64,000 nucleotides of DNA from Phocaeicola sartorii JCM 17136 = DSM 21941 (GTDB lineage Bacteria > Bacteroidota > Bacteroidia > Bacteroidales > Bacteroidaceae), in NCBI RefSeq assembly GCF_000614185.1, contig NZ_BAKM01000026.1, forward strand, positions 1 through 64,000, in the 5' to 3' direction. Every line of letters begins with the position of its first letter. Position 1 is the stretch's first letter. The notes under the pieces are model-generated. The model worked only from the letters and a program-made list of their open reading frames with translations, was not told the DNA's origin and did not search any database. Positions 38,984 to 50,377 of the stretch are shown piece after piece. The position numbers were made by a program, and so were the translations under genes.

Positions 38984-40282
38984 ATGAAAACAACCGAAAT
39001 CTCGGCTCCGGCCAGGCGCCGTAGTCCTATTCTTTGGGTTCCCACCGCTTACTTCGGCATGGGGCTTCCTTTTGTAGTCCTCAATATGGTAGCCGTGCTG
39101 ATGTATAAAGGCTTGGGAGTGAGTGATGCGAAGATAGCCTTTTGGACTTCCCTGATCATGCTTCCCTGGACACTGAAGCCCCTCTGGAGTCCGTTGCTGG
39201 AGATGTACCGTACCAAGAAATTCTTTGTCGTCCTCACCCAGATGGTGTCGGGAGTCACTTTCGGACTGATCGCCTTGTCACTTCATCTTCCTTCTTTCTT
39301 TGCCATCACCATCGCCTTGTTCGCCATTGTTGCCTTCAGCGGCGCCACGCACGATGTGGCCTGTGACGGGGTGTATATGGACGAGCTGAATGCACAGGAC
39401 CAGGCTAAGTACATCGGTTGGCAAGGCGCTTTTTATAATGTGGCGAAGATTGTCGGCACAGGTTTGCTGGTCTATCTGGCGGGTTTCTTGAAAGATCGTT
39501 ACGACGGTTCCGCCGAAGATGCGGTGCTCTACTCCTGGACGGTCATTATGATTGTTCTGGGGGCGGTGATGTTCGCTTTGGGACTTTATCACACCCGTAT
39601 GCTTCCTTCGGGCAAGCACGCACGTTCGGTCACCTCGTTTTCGCAGAGTATGGCCGAGTTGTGGAATGTCATCCGGAACTTCTTTACCAAGAAGCATATC
39701 GTTTACTACATCTTCTTTATTATTTTATATCGTTTTGCCGAAGGGTTTGTGATGAAAATCGTACCTTTGTTCCTGAAAGCCGGTCGTGAGGTGGGCGGTT
39801 TGGGATTGACAGAACAGGAGATTGGTATTTATTACGGAACCTTCGGGGCGGCGGCTTTCGTGCTCGGTTCATTGCTGGGCGGGTATTATATTTCCGCACG
39901 TGGATTGAAGAAGACTTTGTTCTCCTTGTGTTGTGTGTTCAATCTGCCTTTTATGGCCTACACGCTGCTTGCCATTTTCCAGCCACAGAGCGCGCCCCTT
40001 ATCGGCGGAGCCATCGTGCTGGAATATTTCGGATATGGCTTCGGCTTTGTGGGGCTTACCTTGTTCATGATGCAGCAAGTGGCTGCCGGCCCTCACCAGA
40101 TGGCGCATTATGCTTTTGCGTCGGGCATCATGAACCTGGGTGTCATGCTGCCCGGTATGATGTCCGGATACGTCAGCGACTGGCTGGGCTATAAACTGTT
40201 TTTCATTTTTGTGCTGGTGGCTACCCTTCCGGCATTCCTGATGACCTGGTTTGTGCCCTTCACACACGAAGACAAGAGATAG
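38984..40282 (+). CDS. MFS transporter (AmpG-like), probable sugar importer
   Basis: 432 aa with 12 hydrophobic segments and AmpG-type features: LPWTLKPLWSPLLEMYRTKK in the first cytoplasmic loop, then FSGATHDVACDGVYMDEL and GWQGAFYNVAKIVG. Placed between a periplasmic GH97 and a cytoplasmic GH130, it most likely moves a disaccharide such as Man-GlcNAc or Man-Glc into the cytoplasm. Confidence 0.88.
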   Translation: MKTTEISAPARRRSPILWVPTAYFGMGLPFVVLNMVAVLMYKGLGVSDAKIAFWTSLIMLPWTLKPLWSPLLEMYRTKKFFVVLTQMVSGVTFGLIALSLHLPSFFAITIALFAIVAFSGATHDVACDGVYMDELNAQDQAKYIGWQGAFYNVAKIVGTGLLVYLAGFLKDRYDGSAEDAVLYSWTVIMIVLGAVMFALGLYHTRMLPSGKHARSVTSFSQSMAELWNVIRNFFTKKHIVYYIFFIILYRFAEGFVMKIVPLFLKAGREVGGLGLTEQEIGIYYGTFGAAAFVLGSLLGGYYISARGLKKTLFSLCCVFNLPFMAYTLLAIFQPQSAPLIGGAIVLEYFGYGFGFVGLTLFMMQQVAAGPHQMAHYAFASGIMNLGVMLPGMMSGYVSDWLGYKLFFIFVLVATLPAFLMTWFVPFTHEDKR

Positions 40283-40312
40283 AGAAAAACTATTAACCTA
40301 ACAAAAGAGAAT

Positions 40313-41314
40313 ATGAGTGAATTGAAGATTGTGGGCAATCCGTTGCCCGGTATGCCGTGGGAGGAGCGTCCCGAAGGTTGTAAGAATGTGATGTGGAGAT
40401 GTAGTGCGAATCCGGTCATTCCCCGTGATTTGCTGCCTACGTCCAATAGTATATTCAATAGTGCGGTAGTACCTTTCGGCGAAGGTTATGCCGGAGTGTT
40501 CCGTTGTGATGACACGAACCGCCGCATGGCACTTCATGTGGGATTCAGCAAGGATGCCGTTCATTGGGACATCCATCCGGAGAAGTTGCAGTTCCAATGT
40601 GATATTCCCGAGATAGGCGAGTGGGTGTATGGTTATGATCCGCGCGTCTGCTTCATTGACGGCCGTTACTATGTGACCTGGTGCAACGGATATAAGGGCC
40701 AGCCCACCATCGGCGTGGCATGGACCACGGATTTCAAGACGTTCCATCAGGTGGAGAACGCTTTCCTGCCTTTCAACCGCAATGGCGTGCTGTTTCCCCG
40801 CAAGATTAATGGTAAGTTTGCCATGCTGAGCCGTCCCAGTGACAACGGGCATACTCCTTTCGGAGATATTTATTATAGTGAGTCGCCCGACTTGGAGTTT
40901 TGGGGACACCATCGCCATGTCATGTCGCCCGCGCCTTTCGAGGTAAGTGCCTGGCAGTGCCTGAAGATTGGTGCCGGTCCTATCCCCATCGAGACCAGTG
41001 AGGGCTGGTTGCTGTTCTATCACGGTGTGCTTCGTTCCTGCAACGGTTATGTCTATGCCTTCGGTTCGGCATTGCTTGATCTGGACGAGCCTTGGAAGGT
41101 GAAATACCGTTCGGGACCTTATCTCATCTCTCCGCGTGAGCCTTACGAATGCATGGGCGATGTGCCTAATGTATGCTTCCCTTGTGCGGCTTTGCATGAT
41201 CCGGCAACGGGACGGGTGGCTGTTTATTATGGTTGTGCCGATACGGTGACCGGTCTGGCATTCGGTTATATTCCCGAAATCATAGAATTTACCAAGAAGA
41301 ATTCCATCGTTTAA
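40313..41314 (+). CDS. GH130 beta-mannoside phosphorylase, cytoplasmic
   Basis: 333 aa without a signal peptide. Five-bladed propeller typical of GH130: [57 protein letters not shown], the general-acid region, and [24 protein letters not shown] near the end. GH130 enzymes phosphorolyse or hydrolyse beta-1,4/1,2-mannosides. With three GH92 genes nearby, Man-beta-1,4-GlcNAc from N-glycan cores is the likely substrate (as for the characterised B. thetaiotaomicron enzyme BT1033), giving mannose-1-phosphate. Exact linkage not provable here. Confidence 0.9.
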   Translation: MSELKIVGNPLPGMPWEERPEGCKNVMWRCSANPVIPRDLLPTSNSIFNSAVVPFGEGYAGVFRCDDTNRRMALHVGFSKDAVHWDIHPEKLQFQCDIPEIGEWVYGYDPRVCFIDGRYYVTWCNGYKGQPTIGVAWTTDFKTFHQVENAFLPFNRNGVLFPRKINGKFAMLSRPSDNGHTPFGDIYYSESPDLEFWGHHRHVMSPAPFEVSAWQCLKIGAGPIPIETSEGWLLFYHGVLRSCNGYVYAFGSALLDLDEPWKVKYRSGPYLISPREPYECMGDVPNVCFPCAALHDPATGRVAVYYGCADTVTGLAFGYIPEIIEFTKKNSIV

Positions 41315-41340
41315 GCACGGGTTGTGCTGGATTGGGAAAG

Positions 41341-41393
41341 AGAGGATGTGCCCTGTCGCTGTTATGTCAGTTCCGGCACATCCTCTTTGTTTT
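41341..41393 (+). terminator. Terminator of the GH97-MFS-GH130 unit
   Basis: AGAGGATGTGCC (41341-41352) pairs perfectly with GGCACATCCTCT (41375-41386), followed by TTGTTTTT. A strong intrinsic terminator 26 bp after the GH130 stop. Confidence 0.85.
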
Positions 41394-41459
41394 TCCGTTT
41401 TCTGTCCTTCGGCGGGGTCTTATTCGGCGAACCGTTCCCTGTCTTTCAATTTTTCTCTT

Positions 41460-41467
41460 TATATTTG
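41460..41467 (+). promoter_or_regulatory. -7 element of the GH109-like gene
   Basis: TATATTTG, 21 bp before the ATG at 41488. Confidence 0.5.
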
Positions 41468-41487
41468 TACGCTAAATACAGCAAGCT

Positions 41488-42726
41488 ATGAAACGACCAA
41501 ACGTACTTAATTTGACCTGTCCTCCTTTGCCGGTTGTCCGGATCGGTTTCATCGGATTAGGAAACAGGGGTATTCTTGCGCTCGAAAGATATATGCATCT
41601 GGAAGGCATTGAGGTGAAAGCGCTTTGTGATTTGCGGAAAGAGAATATAGAGCGTGCAGAGCGGATCTTGCGGGAGTCCGGCCGCCCCGAAGCCGAGAAT
41701 TATTCGGAAGAGGGGATGTGGTGCAGGATGTGCGAATGTAAGGAGATAGACCTCATTTATATTTGTACGGACTGGTTGACTCATACCGAGATTGCGGTTT
41801 ATGCCTTGCAGCAGGGCCGTCATGTGGCCTTGGAGGTTCCCGCCGCCATGAGTGTGGCCGATTGTTGGCGTTTGGTGGATACTGCCGAAGAGACCCGCCG
41901 TCATTGCATGATGCTGGAGAACTGTTGTTACGATGCTTTTGCCTTGACTACCTTGAACATGGTGCAGCAGGGGGTGCTGGGTGAAATCACCCATGCCGAG
42001 GGGGCATACATTCACGACTTGCGCAAGCATTATTTTGCAGATGAACAGGCGGGCGGGTATCACAATCACTGGATAAAGCTTTACAGCCAGCAGCATACGG
42101 GGAATCCTTATCCTACTCATGGCTTGGGCCCGGTCTGCCAATGGATGAACATTCACCGGGGAGACCGTATGGAATATTTGGTTTCCATGTCCTCGCGTCA
42201 GGCCGGTCTGTCTGCTTATGCCGGACAGGTGTTTGGCGCATCTTCCGAAGAAGCGGCGCAGCATTATGAGATGGGGGATGTGAATACCACGCTGATTCAT
42301 ACCGCAAAAGGAAGAACGATCTTGTTGCAATATGATGTGACCACTCCGCGTCCGTACAGCCGCCATCAGACGGTGTGCGGCACGAAGGGATTCATGCAGA
42401 AATATCCCGTTCCCTGCCTGATGCTGGACAAATACGGAAAAGAGCCTTTGTCCGGTGAGCGATTTGAGCAGATGATGGAGCAGTATAAACATCCTTTTAC
42501 GGCTGTTATCGGAGAAGAGGCGCGGCGGAAGAATATGCCGAATGAGATGAATTATATCATGGACTATCGGCTTATTCATTGTCTGAGGAACGGTTTGCCG
42601 TTGGATCAGGATGTGTATGATGCTGCCGAATGGTCCTGCATTACGGAACTGAGCGAGCGTTCCGTGCGGCAGGGCAGTGTTCCGGTGGAGATTCCCGATT
42701 TCACACGGGGGGACTGGAAGGGATAG
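41488..42726 (+). CDS. Gfo/Idh/MocA oxidoreductase, GH109-like
   Basis: 412 aa. Rossmann NAD site [13 protein letters not shown], then [15 protein letters not shown], then the GH109-typical stretch [20 protein letters not shown] and [20 protein letters not shown]109 enzymes hydrolyse alpha-GalNAc by an NAD-dependent elimination/addition mechanism. Most GH109 proteins carry a Tat or Sec signal; none is seen here, so it is cytoplasmic. A plain sugar dehydrogenase remains possible. It has its own promoter and ends before a bidirectional terminator. Confidence 0.82.
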   Translation: MKRPNVLNLTCPPLPVVRIGFIGLGNRGILALERYMHLEGIEVKALCDLRKENIERAERILRESGRPEAENYSEEGMWCRMCECKEIDLIYICTDWLTHTEIAVYALQQGRHVALEVPAAMSVADCWRLVDTAEETRRHCMMLENCCYDAFALTTLNMVQQGVLGEITHAEGAYIHDLRKHYFADEQAGGYHNHWIKLYSQQHTGNPYPTHGLGPVCQWMNIHRGDRMEYLVSMSSRQAGLSAYAGQVFGASSEEAAQHYEMGDVNTTLIHTAKGRTILLQYDVTTPRPYSRHQTVCGTKGFMQKYPVPCLMLDKYGKEPLSGERFEQMMEQYKHPFTAVIGEEARRKNMPNEMNYIMDYRLIHCLRNGLPLDQDVYDAAEWSCITELSERSVRQGSVPVEIPDFTRGDWKG

Positions 42727-42959
42727 CCAGGCTGAGGTTATACCATGAACCTATTACCTTTATGAAGAATTTATGAAGGATTGGAATAAGAATGGTTCAT
42801 TGTAATAGCTTGAGATACAATGGCTTGTTCGCGTATGAAGAATTTGAAGGAAAAAAGGAGGGAAATGTGTTTTGAAGAGATGATTAGGACAGATGTTTGT
42901 GTTATACTCGTTTTGTGAAATTTGTAAATGGCAGTAGCTATGAAGAACAGAGAGAATAG

Positions 42960-42996
42960 AACAGGGTGGCTGGAAACCAAATCCAGCCACCCTGTT
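42960..42996. terminator. Bidirectional terminator between convergent genes
   Basis: AACAGGGTGGCTGGA (42960-42974) pairs perfectly over 15 bp with TCCAGCCACCCTGTT (42982-42996). It separates the GH109-like gene (+) from the GH2 gene (-). The 230 bp before it contain two copies of TATGAAGAATTT and no convincing gene. Confidence 0.85.
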
Positions 42997-43018
42997 TTCT
43001 ATCGTTTAAACTTGTGTC

Positions 43019-46113
<3,095 letters not shown>

Positions 46114-46227
46114 GCTATTATTTAATTGGTTTTGTGCAAATATAGTGAAAATAGTGACTGGTCTGAGAGGAAAAATCGGTCAAAATAGTTATAATTGCGA
46201 ATGATTTGTGTTTTTAGGCCTGAAATT

Positions 46228-47085
46228 ATGATATTTTTGAATGAAATTTGGTGTAAATGGCAGAAAGTGTTGCATGACGAGAAGCTGAAGCATAAGATAT
46301 ATGTGATTATCTTTGAAAGCGACACACCGATGGGAAAATTATTCGATGTGGCGTTGATAGGGTTTATTGCCTTGAGCATTCTGGTGGTCATTGCCGAAAG
46401 TATCAAAAGCTGGAATCCGGTTATCGGTCCCTATTTGCGCGTGTCGGAGTATGTCTTTACTTTCTTTTTTACGTTGGAGTATGTGTTGAGACTTTATTGT
46501 TCTCCCAAGCCGCGCAAGTATGCTCTGAGTTTTTTCGGTATAGTGGATTTGCTGGCTACCTTACCTTTATATATAGGCTGGCTTTTCGGTGCGGCACGTT
46601 ATTTGCTGGTGATCCGCACGTTCCGGTTGATCCGTGTGTTCCGTATATTTAAACTGTTCAGTTTCCTGGATGAAGGTAATTTCCTGTTGCGCTCCTTGGT
46701 GTTCAGCAGCCGGAAGATCATTGTTTTTTTCTTGTTTGTCCTGATATTGGTGACTTCGATCGGCACGTTGATGTATATGATTGAGGGGCAGCGGCCGGAC
46801 ACTTCTTTCAATAATATCCCGAATAGCATTTATTGGGCGATAGTGACGATGACAACGGTAGGTTATGGGGATATCACTCCGGAAACTCCGTTAGGGAGAT
46901 TTCTTTCGGCGGTAGTGATGTTGCTGGGCTATACCATCATTGCAGTCCCCACGGGAATTGTGTCTGCGTCCATGATTCAGGAGCATAGACGCAAAGGAAC
47001 CCTGAAATGTCCGCACTGTGGTAAGGGCGGACATGAGGAGGGGGCTGCTTATTGTAAATACTGTGGAGGGAAACTGTTGGAATAG
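46228..47085 (+). CDS. Voltage-gated potassium channel with C-terminal zinc ribbon
   Basis: About 285 aa. Six transmembrane segments: S1 near LFDVALIGFIALSILVVI, S4 with regular arginines (RTFRLIRVFRIFKLF), and the pore helix plus selectivity filter MTTVGYGD between S5 and S6. After S6 a short linker leads to CPHCGKGGHEEGAAYCKYCG, a four-cysteine zinc ribbon. In-frame starts exist at 46195 (TTG), 46201 (ATG) and 46228 (ATG); I favour 46228 because the protein then begins just before KVLHDEKLKHK. It is divergent from the GH2 gene. Role: potassium or voltage homeostasis; ribbon partner unknown. Confidence 0.88.
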   Translation: MIFLNEIWCKWQKVLHDEKLKHKIYVIIFESDTPMGKLFDVALIGFIALSILVVIAESIKSWNPVIGPYLRVSEYVFTFFFTLEYVLRLYCSPKPRKYALSFFGIVDLLATLPLYIGWLFGAARYLLVIRTFRLIRVFRIFKLFSFLDEGNFLLRSLVFSSRKIIVFFLFVLILVTSIGTLMYMIEGQRPDTSFNNIPNSIYWAIVTMTTVGYGDITPETPLGRFLSAVVMLLGYTIIAVPTGIVSASMIQEHRRKGTLKCPHCGKGGHEEGAAYCKYCGGKLLE

Positions 47086-47111
47086 TTTTTTGTTGTAAAG
47101 AAAAGTATGTG

Positions 47112-47199
47112 GACTTCGTGAGCCAAGTAAGCGGTGTTACTTTGCCTGGGAACATATCTTACTTTGCCCACGAAGATATCTTACTTTTTTCAGTGTGAT
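47112..47199. repeat. Four in-phase 22-bp units, first inverted
   Basis: Units start at 47112, 47134, 47156 and 47178. The last three share TTACTTTGCC or TTACTTTTTT at the same phase. The first (GACTTCGTGAGCCAAGTAAG) is close to the reverse complement of the third (18 of 20 positions), so 47112-47131 can pair with 47158-47177 as a long hairpin. The array begins 26 bp after the channel stop codon and could also end its transcript. Confidence 0.65.
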
Positions 47200-47346
47200 A
47201 TGATGGTTCATGATACTCTATAGAGAATACTCTGGAGGAAAAATACTAAATACCTATCAGGCAAATAAACAATCAACATCAAAAACAAAAAAACGTGTTC
47301 TTAAATGAAAAAGCCGTGAGGCTCTCTTAAAAAAACGGGAAATAAT

Positions 47347-47377
47347 TTTCTATTCTATTAATAATTCCCTACCTTTG
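47347..47377 (+). promoter_or_regulatory. Candidate promoter of the capsule operon
   Basis: TTTC (47347-47350), 19 bp, TACCTTTG (47370-47377): one mismatch from the Bacteroidetes consensus. I looked for flanking inverted repeats of the kind that invert capsule promoters in B. fragilis and did not find a convincing pair. A start near 47385 gives a leader of about 550 nt. Confidence 0.55.
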
Positions 47378-47492
47378 TCATGTTTTCCATACCTATGTTT
47401 CCGAAAGGAGACAATAAGGAATTGGGAAATATATAGAAAAGACGTTTACTTGACGTTTTGTTCTTGACTGTTTGAAACTTCGCAATTTTTGA

Positions 47493-47868
47493 GCAGTAGT
47501 CAAAAAACAAAGCAATGGTAGGTGTCTGCGAGGTATGTTTATATCCTTGTTATATCTTTGCTAGCCAAAGGTATATTCAAGTTATTATACATATCGGCGT
47601 GGGCTTCTGCGTTGCTCGTTCAGACTACTGCGGGCAATGCGAAGGCCTCAAACAGCGGGACGGGTAGCGAGTACAGATTCCCGCGCTTTTTTATATATAG
47701 GTATCGCAATAAAAAATTTAACACATAAGAACCATCCGGTTCGGGAATCTGCGGAAGGTCATCGGTTGACCCGACAGGCTGCATCTATATAGTGCGGATT
47801 CCAATCCTCCATCTATTGAAATAGCTTTTCCGGTCGAACTTGATTACAAGAGTCCGATTACTCTTGTA
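47493..47868 (+). promoter_or_regulatory. Structured capsule-operon leader RNA with terminator-like hairpins
   Basis: Elements seen: hairpin P1, GCGTTGCTCG (47609-47618) with CGGGCAATGC (47631-47640), 10 pairs including two G-U; terminator-like T1, GCGGGA (47655-47660) with TCCCGC (47679-47684), then TTTTTT (47687-47692); terminator-like T2, TACAAGAGT (47845-47853) with ACTCTTGTA (47860-47868), then TTTT. Long-range complements: GCAGTAGTC (47493-47501) with GACTACTGC (47623-47631) in the P1 loop, and CAGATTCCCG (47674-47683) with CGGGAATCTG (47742-47751), which competes with T1. UpxY antiterminators are known to act on such leaders. No ORF in 47086-47934 is convincing. Confidence 0.6.
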
Positions 47869-47934
47869 TTTTATGAAATGACTCGTAACTAATTGAAATA
47901 TAGGTATATATCTGTACTTCAAAGCTCCGCACCT

Positions 47935-48471
47935 ATGTCTTCAAGTGAACAAATGCAATGGTTTGCCATGCGCGCCACCTATCGTAGGGGGATGCAAATC
48001 AAGGAACTGCTGGATAAACAAGGAATAAGCAATTTTATCCCCATGCGTTATGAAATGCAGGAAAAGAACGGTCGCAAGAGACGTATACTTGTCCCCGTTA
48101 TCCGCGACTTGATTTTCGTCCGTGCCGTTCAGTCGGAACTTCAGTGGGTAAAGGACAGGAATCCTTATCTTCAATATATGATCGATGTCCGTAACGGGCA
48201 GAAAATCATTGTGCCCGATGAACAGATGAGGCAGTTTATAGCAGTGGCAGGTACTTATGATGAGCATCTTATTTTCTTTAGCCCCGATGAAGTGAATCTG
48301 CGAAAAGGGATGAAAGTCCGCATCATCGGAGGTGACTTCAAAGGCTATGAAGGAATATTTATAAAGGTAAAGGGGGCGAGGGACCGCCGGGTGGTTATCA
48401 GTCTTCAAGGAATTATTGCCATGGCCATGGCTACCCTTTCACCTGATTTGGTAGAAGTAATCAAAGAATAA
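47935..48471 (+). CDS. upxY: UpxY-family transcription antiterminator (NusG paralogue)
   Basis: UpxY proteins ride with RNA polymerase and let it read through the leader of their own capsule operon. From the ATG at 47935 the protein is 178 aa (an in-frame TTG at 47893 is less likely). It has the NusG N-terminal domain (MQWFAMRATYRRGMQIKELL, IPVIRDL-like VPVIRDLIFVRA) and a C-terminal KOW domain (GMKVRIIGGDFKGYEGIF, VVISLQGIIAMAMATL). First gene of the locus, directly after the structured leader. Confidence 0.94.
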   Translation: MSSSEQMQWFAMRATYRRGMQIKELLDKQGISNFIPMRYEMQEKNGRKRRILVPVIRDLIFVRAVQSELQWVKDRNPYLQYMIDVRNGQKIIVPDEQMRQFIAVAGTYDEHLIFFSPDEVNLRKGMKVRIIGGDFKGYEGIFIKVKGARDRRVVISLQGIIAMAMATLSPDLVEVIKE

Positions 48472-48478
48472 CGGTATA

Positions 48479-48853
48479 ATGACAGAAACAATTCCTTCCG
48501 GCATTCGCCTGAAGAACTTAATTCAGAATCATCACGCTGAAATTCTCGGCAGGGAGAAGAATAATGAGAAATTTATCCATCTTTATAGTATCGGCACTTA
48601 TTGGGTGGCTTTCGAACAATCTGCTTACAGGCTGAATCGTATTTTTGGAACAAGCGAAATTTCTCTTTTTCGGGTTGCAAGTCTTCCGGATTATGTTGTG
48701 ATGGTTTCTGTACCTTATGATGAGGTAGTTGCTTGTTTCCGCAGGTATATTGTTCGTCATGGTGGGCCTGATTATAAAGTGCTAGTTGTTTCATCGCTTC
48801 CAATAGAGTGTTATTGTAAGTGGCACATGGATACTGTGAAGTCTGTGTTATGA
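48479..48853 (+). CDS. Small protein in the upxZ position, unknown
   Basis: 124 aa, soluble. In Bacteroides capsule loci the second gene is usually upxZ, whose product blocks the antiterminators of other capsule loci. The sequence (KFIHLYSIGTYWVAFEQSAY, VASLPDYVVMVSVPYDEV) does not match UpxZ as I remember it; it resembles small Bacteroidetes proteins with a MutS-I-like fold. The 7-bp gap after upxY and 17 bp before the flippase gene put it in the operon. Confidence 0.6.
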   Translation: MTETIPSGIRLKNLIQNHHAEILGREKNNEKFIHLYSIGTYWVAFEQSAYRLNRIFGTSEISLFRVASLPDYVVMVSVPYDEVVACFRRYIVRHGGPDYKVLVVSSLPIECYCKWHMDTVKSVL

Positions 48854-48870
48854 TAAATTAAAAGGTAGGA

Positions 48871-50376
48871 ATGAATAGTAAAACTGCAATATTAACCGGA
48901 GTGTCATGGACTGTCACTCTTAACATTGTCAATGGTATTTATGGATTTCTTTCAGTCCCTTTATTGCTCTTTCTGTATGGAAAATCTCATTATGGATTGA
49001 TTGCCATTGCATTGAGCATCAATTTATATTTGAGGTTGCTCGATTTAGGATTTAATTCTACTAATGTAAAGTTCTATTCAGTGTGGATGGCGCAGGGGAA
49101 ATTGGACAAAGTGAAGAAATTGTTTCAAACTTCATTAGGGTTTTACGGATTGATAGGCTTGTTAAATGCAGTGGTTCTAGTTTTCATCGCTCTTTTCTCG
49201 GATGTAATCTTTAATATATCTTCTGAGGAATCTGTTATTTTAAGACATTTGATACTGATTCTTGCAGGATGTGCTTTTATTAACTGGTACAGTTCCAGCC
49301 TTAATCAAGTGATAATGGCATCAGAACAAGTAGGCTGGGTGCAGCGGATGGCCGTAGTTCCTAAGTTGTGCCAGTTCTTGATATTGCTTTTTGTTTATGT
49401 CTTTCCGGTGCCGATAGAGGTGTATTTTTTATCTACTTGCCTTTCTGTATTTATTGTTATACCATTTTCTATTGTGAAGATAAAAGCGTTATTGGCTGGT
49501 GTTTCCTTTCTTCCATGTATTACAAATTCTATTCTGAAAGAAATATTACCTTATTGCATGAATGTCTTTTCATTTGGAATATTTCAATTTTCGATGGATA
49601 TGTTGAGACCGGTATTTTTGGGAATAAGGATTTCACCGGAAGCGGTAGCTGAGTATAAAATAATAGGAAGTATTGTCACACTGGCTACCATGCTTGGTGG
49701 TTCGTTTATGAGTACCGTATTGCCATCGGTAAGTAAGGCTCGGGCAACGAATAATCAAAATGCTATCCTTCGGATAGCTTATCAAGGAACAAAGTACATC
49801 AGTGTTACTCTTTCTTTTTGTTCATTCGGGCTGATAGTAGTGGCTGATGAGTTGTTGACAGCCTATGTAGGAGCTTCTTATCTTCATTTAGTTCCTTGGC
49901 TGTCTTTGTGGCTGCTTGTTATCCTTTTTGGGCATAATCAAGGAATTTCATCTATAATTTTAGCAGGTAATGATATTCGGGCGCTTTCTTATTCATCTGC
50001 TGTGGCTACTGCATTGGGGTTGTCTGTTTGTTGGTTCTTGATACCCGTCTGGGGGATAGGAGGGACGGTTATAGGATATCTTTGCTATTGTTTGGTACAG
50101 TTCGTATTCTATTATTTTTATTATTGGAGGATAAAATTAGGTTTGGATACATTGAAAATATTTGTTCATTCTTTTTTGATACCTGTATTGGTCTCTTCGT
50201 TTGTTTGCGTCCTCATTTTGTTGATACAGAGATATGTAAGAGTTTCCATAACGCACCTCATAACGGCTGTTACCGTTAAAGGATTTATTTTCACTCTTTT
50301 GTTTGCTGTTTTGCATTATAATATTACGTGTACTGAAGAAGATAGAACATGGATTGCGAATTTATTGAAAAAATAA
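48871..50376 (+). CDS. wzx: Wzx-type polysaccharide flippase
   Basis: 501 aa, 12-14 hydrophobic segments, MATE/PST superfamily. Typical features are the N-terminal SVPLLLFLYGKSHYGLIAIA, the conserved LDLGFNSTNVKFYSVW after the second segment, and paired C-terminal helices. It moves lipid-linked repeat units across the inner membrane, for polymerisation by the Wzy encoded at 51420. Codon use is more AT-rich than the flanking core genes, as is usual for capsule loci. Confidence 0.92.
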   Translation: MNSKTAILTGVSWTVTLNIVNGIYGFLSVPLLLFLYGKSHYGLIAIALSINLYLRLLDLGFNSTNVKFYSVWMAQGKLDKVKKLFQTSLGFYGLIGLLNAVVLVFIALFSDVIFNISSEESVILRHLILILAGCAFINWYSSSLNQVIMASEQVGWVQRMAVVPKLCQFLILLFVYVFPVPIEVYFLSTCLSVFIVIPFSIVKIKALLAGVSFLPCITNSILKEILPYCMNVFSFGIFQFSMDMLRPVFLGIRISPEAVAEYKIIGSIVTLATMLGGSFMSTVLPSVSKARATNNQNAILRIAYQGTKYISVTLSFCSFGLIVVADELLTAYVGASYLHLVPWLSLWLLVILFGHNQGISSIILAGNDIRALSYSSAVATALGLSVCWFLIPVWGIGGTVIGYLCYCLVQFVFYYFYYWRIKLGLDTLKIFVHSFLIPVLVSSFVCVLILLIQRYVRVSITHLITAVTVKGFIFTLLFAVLHYNITCTEEDRTWIANLLKK

Positions 50377-50377
50377 T

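Noticed and set aside
40298-41197. 299-codon open frame antisense to GH130
   Set aside because: The plus-strand GH130 has strong motifs; the antisense product has none.
41557-42579. 340-codon open frame antisense to the GH109-like gene
   Set aside because: Shadow of a clear Gfo/Idh/MocA gene; no recognisable domain or start signal.
42760-42990. Two overlapping minus-strand frames of about 70 codons
   Set aside because: No domain, they overlap each other and a strong bidirectional terminator.
47200-47500. Invertible-promoter inverted repeats around the capsule promoter
   Set aside because: Only loose matches (for example near AAACGTG and GACGTTT) were seen; nothing like the long perfect repeats of known phase-variable capsule promoters.
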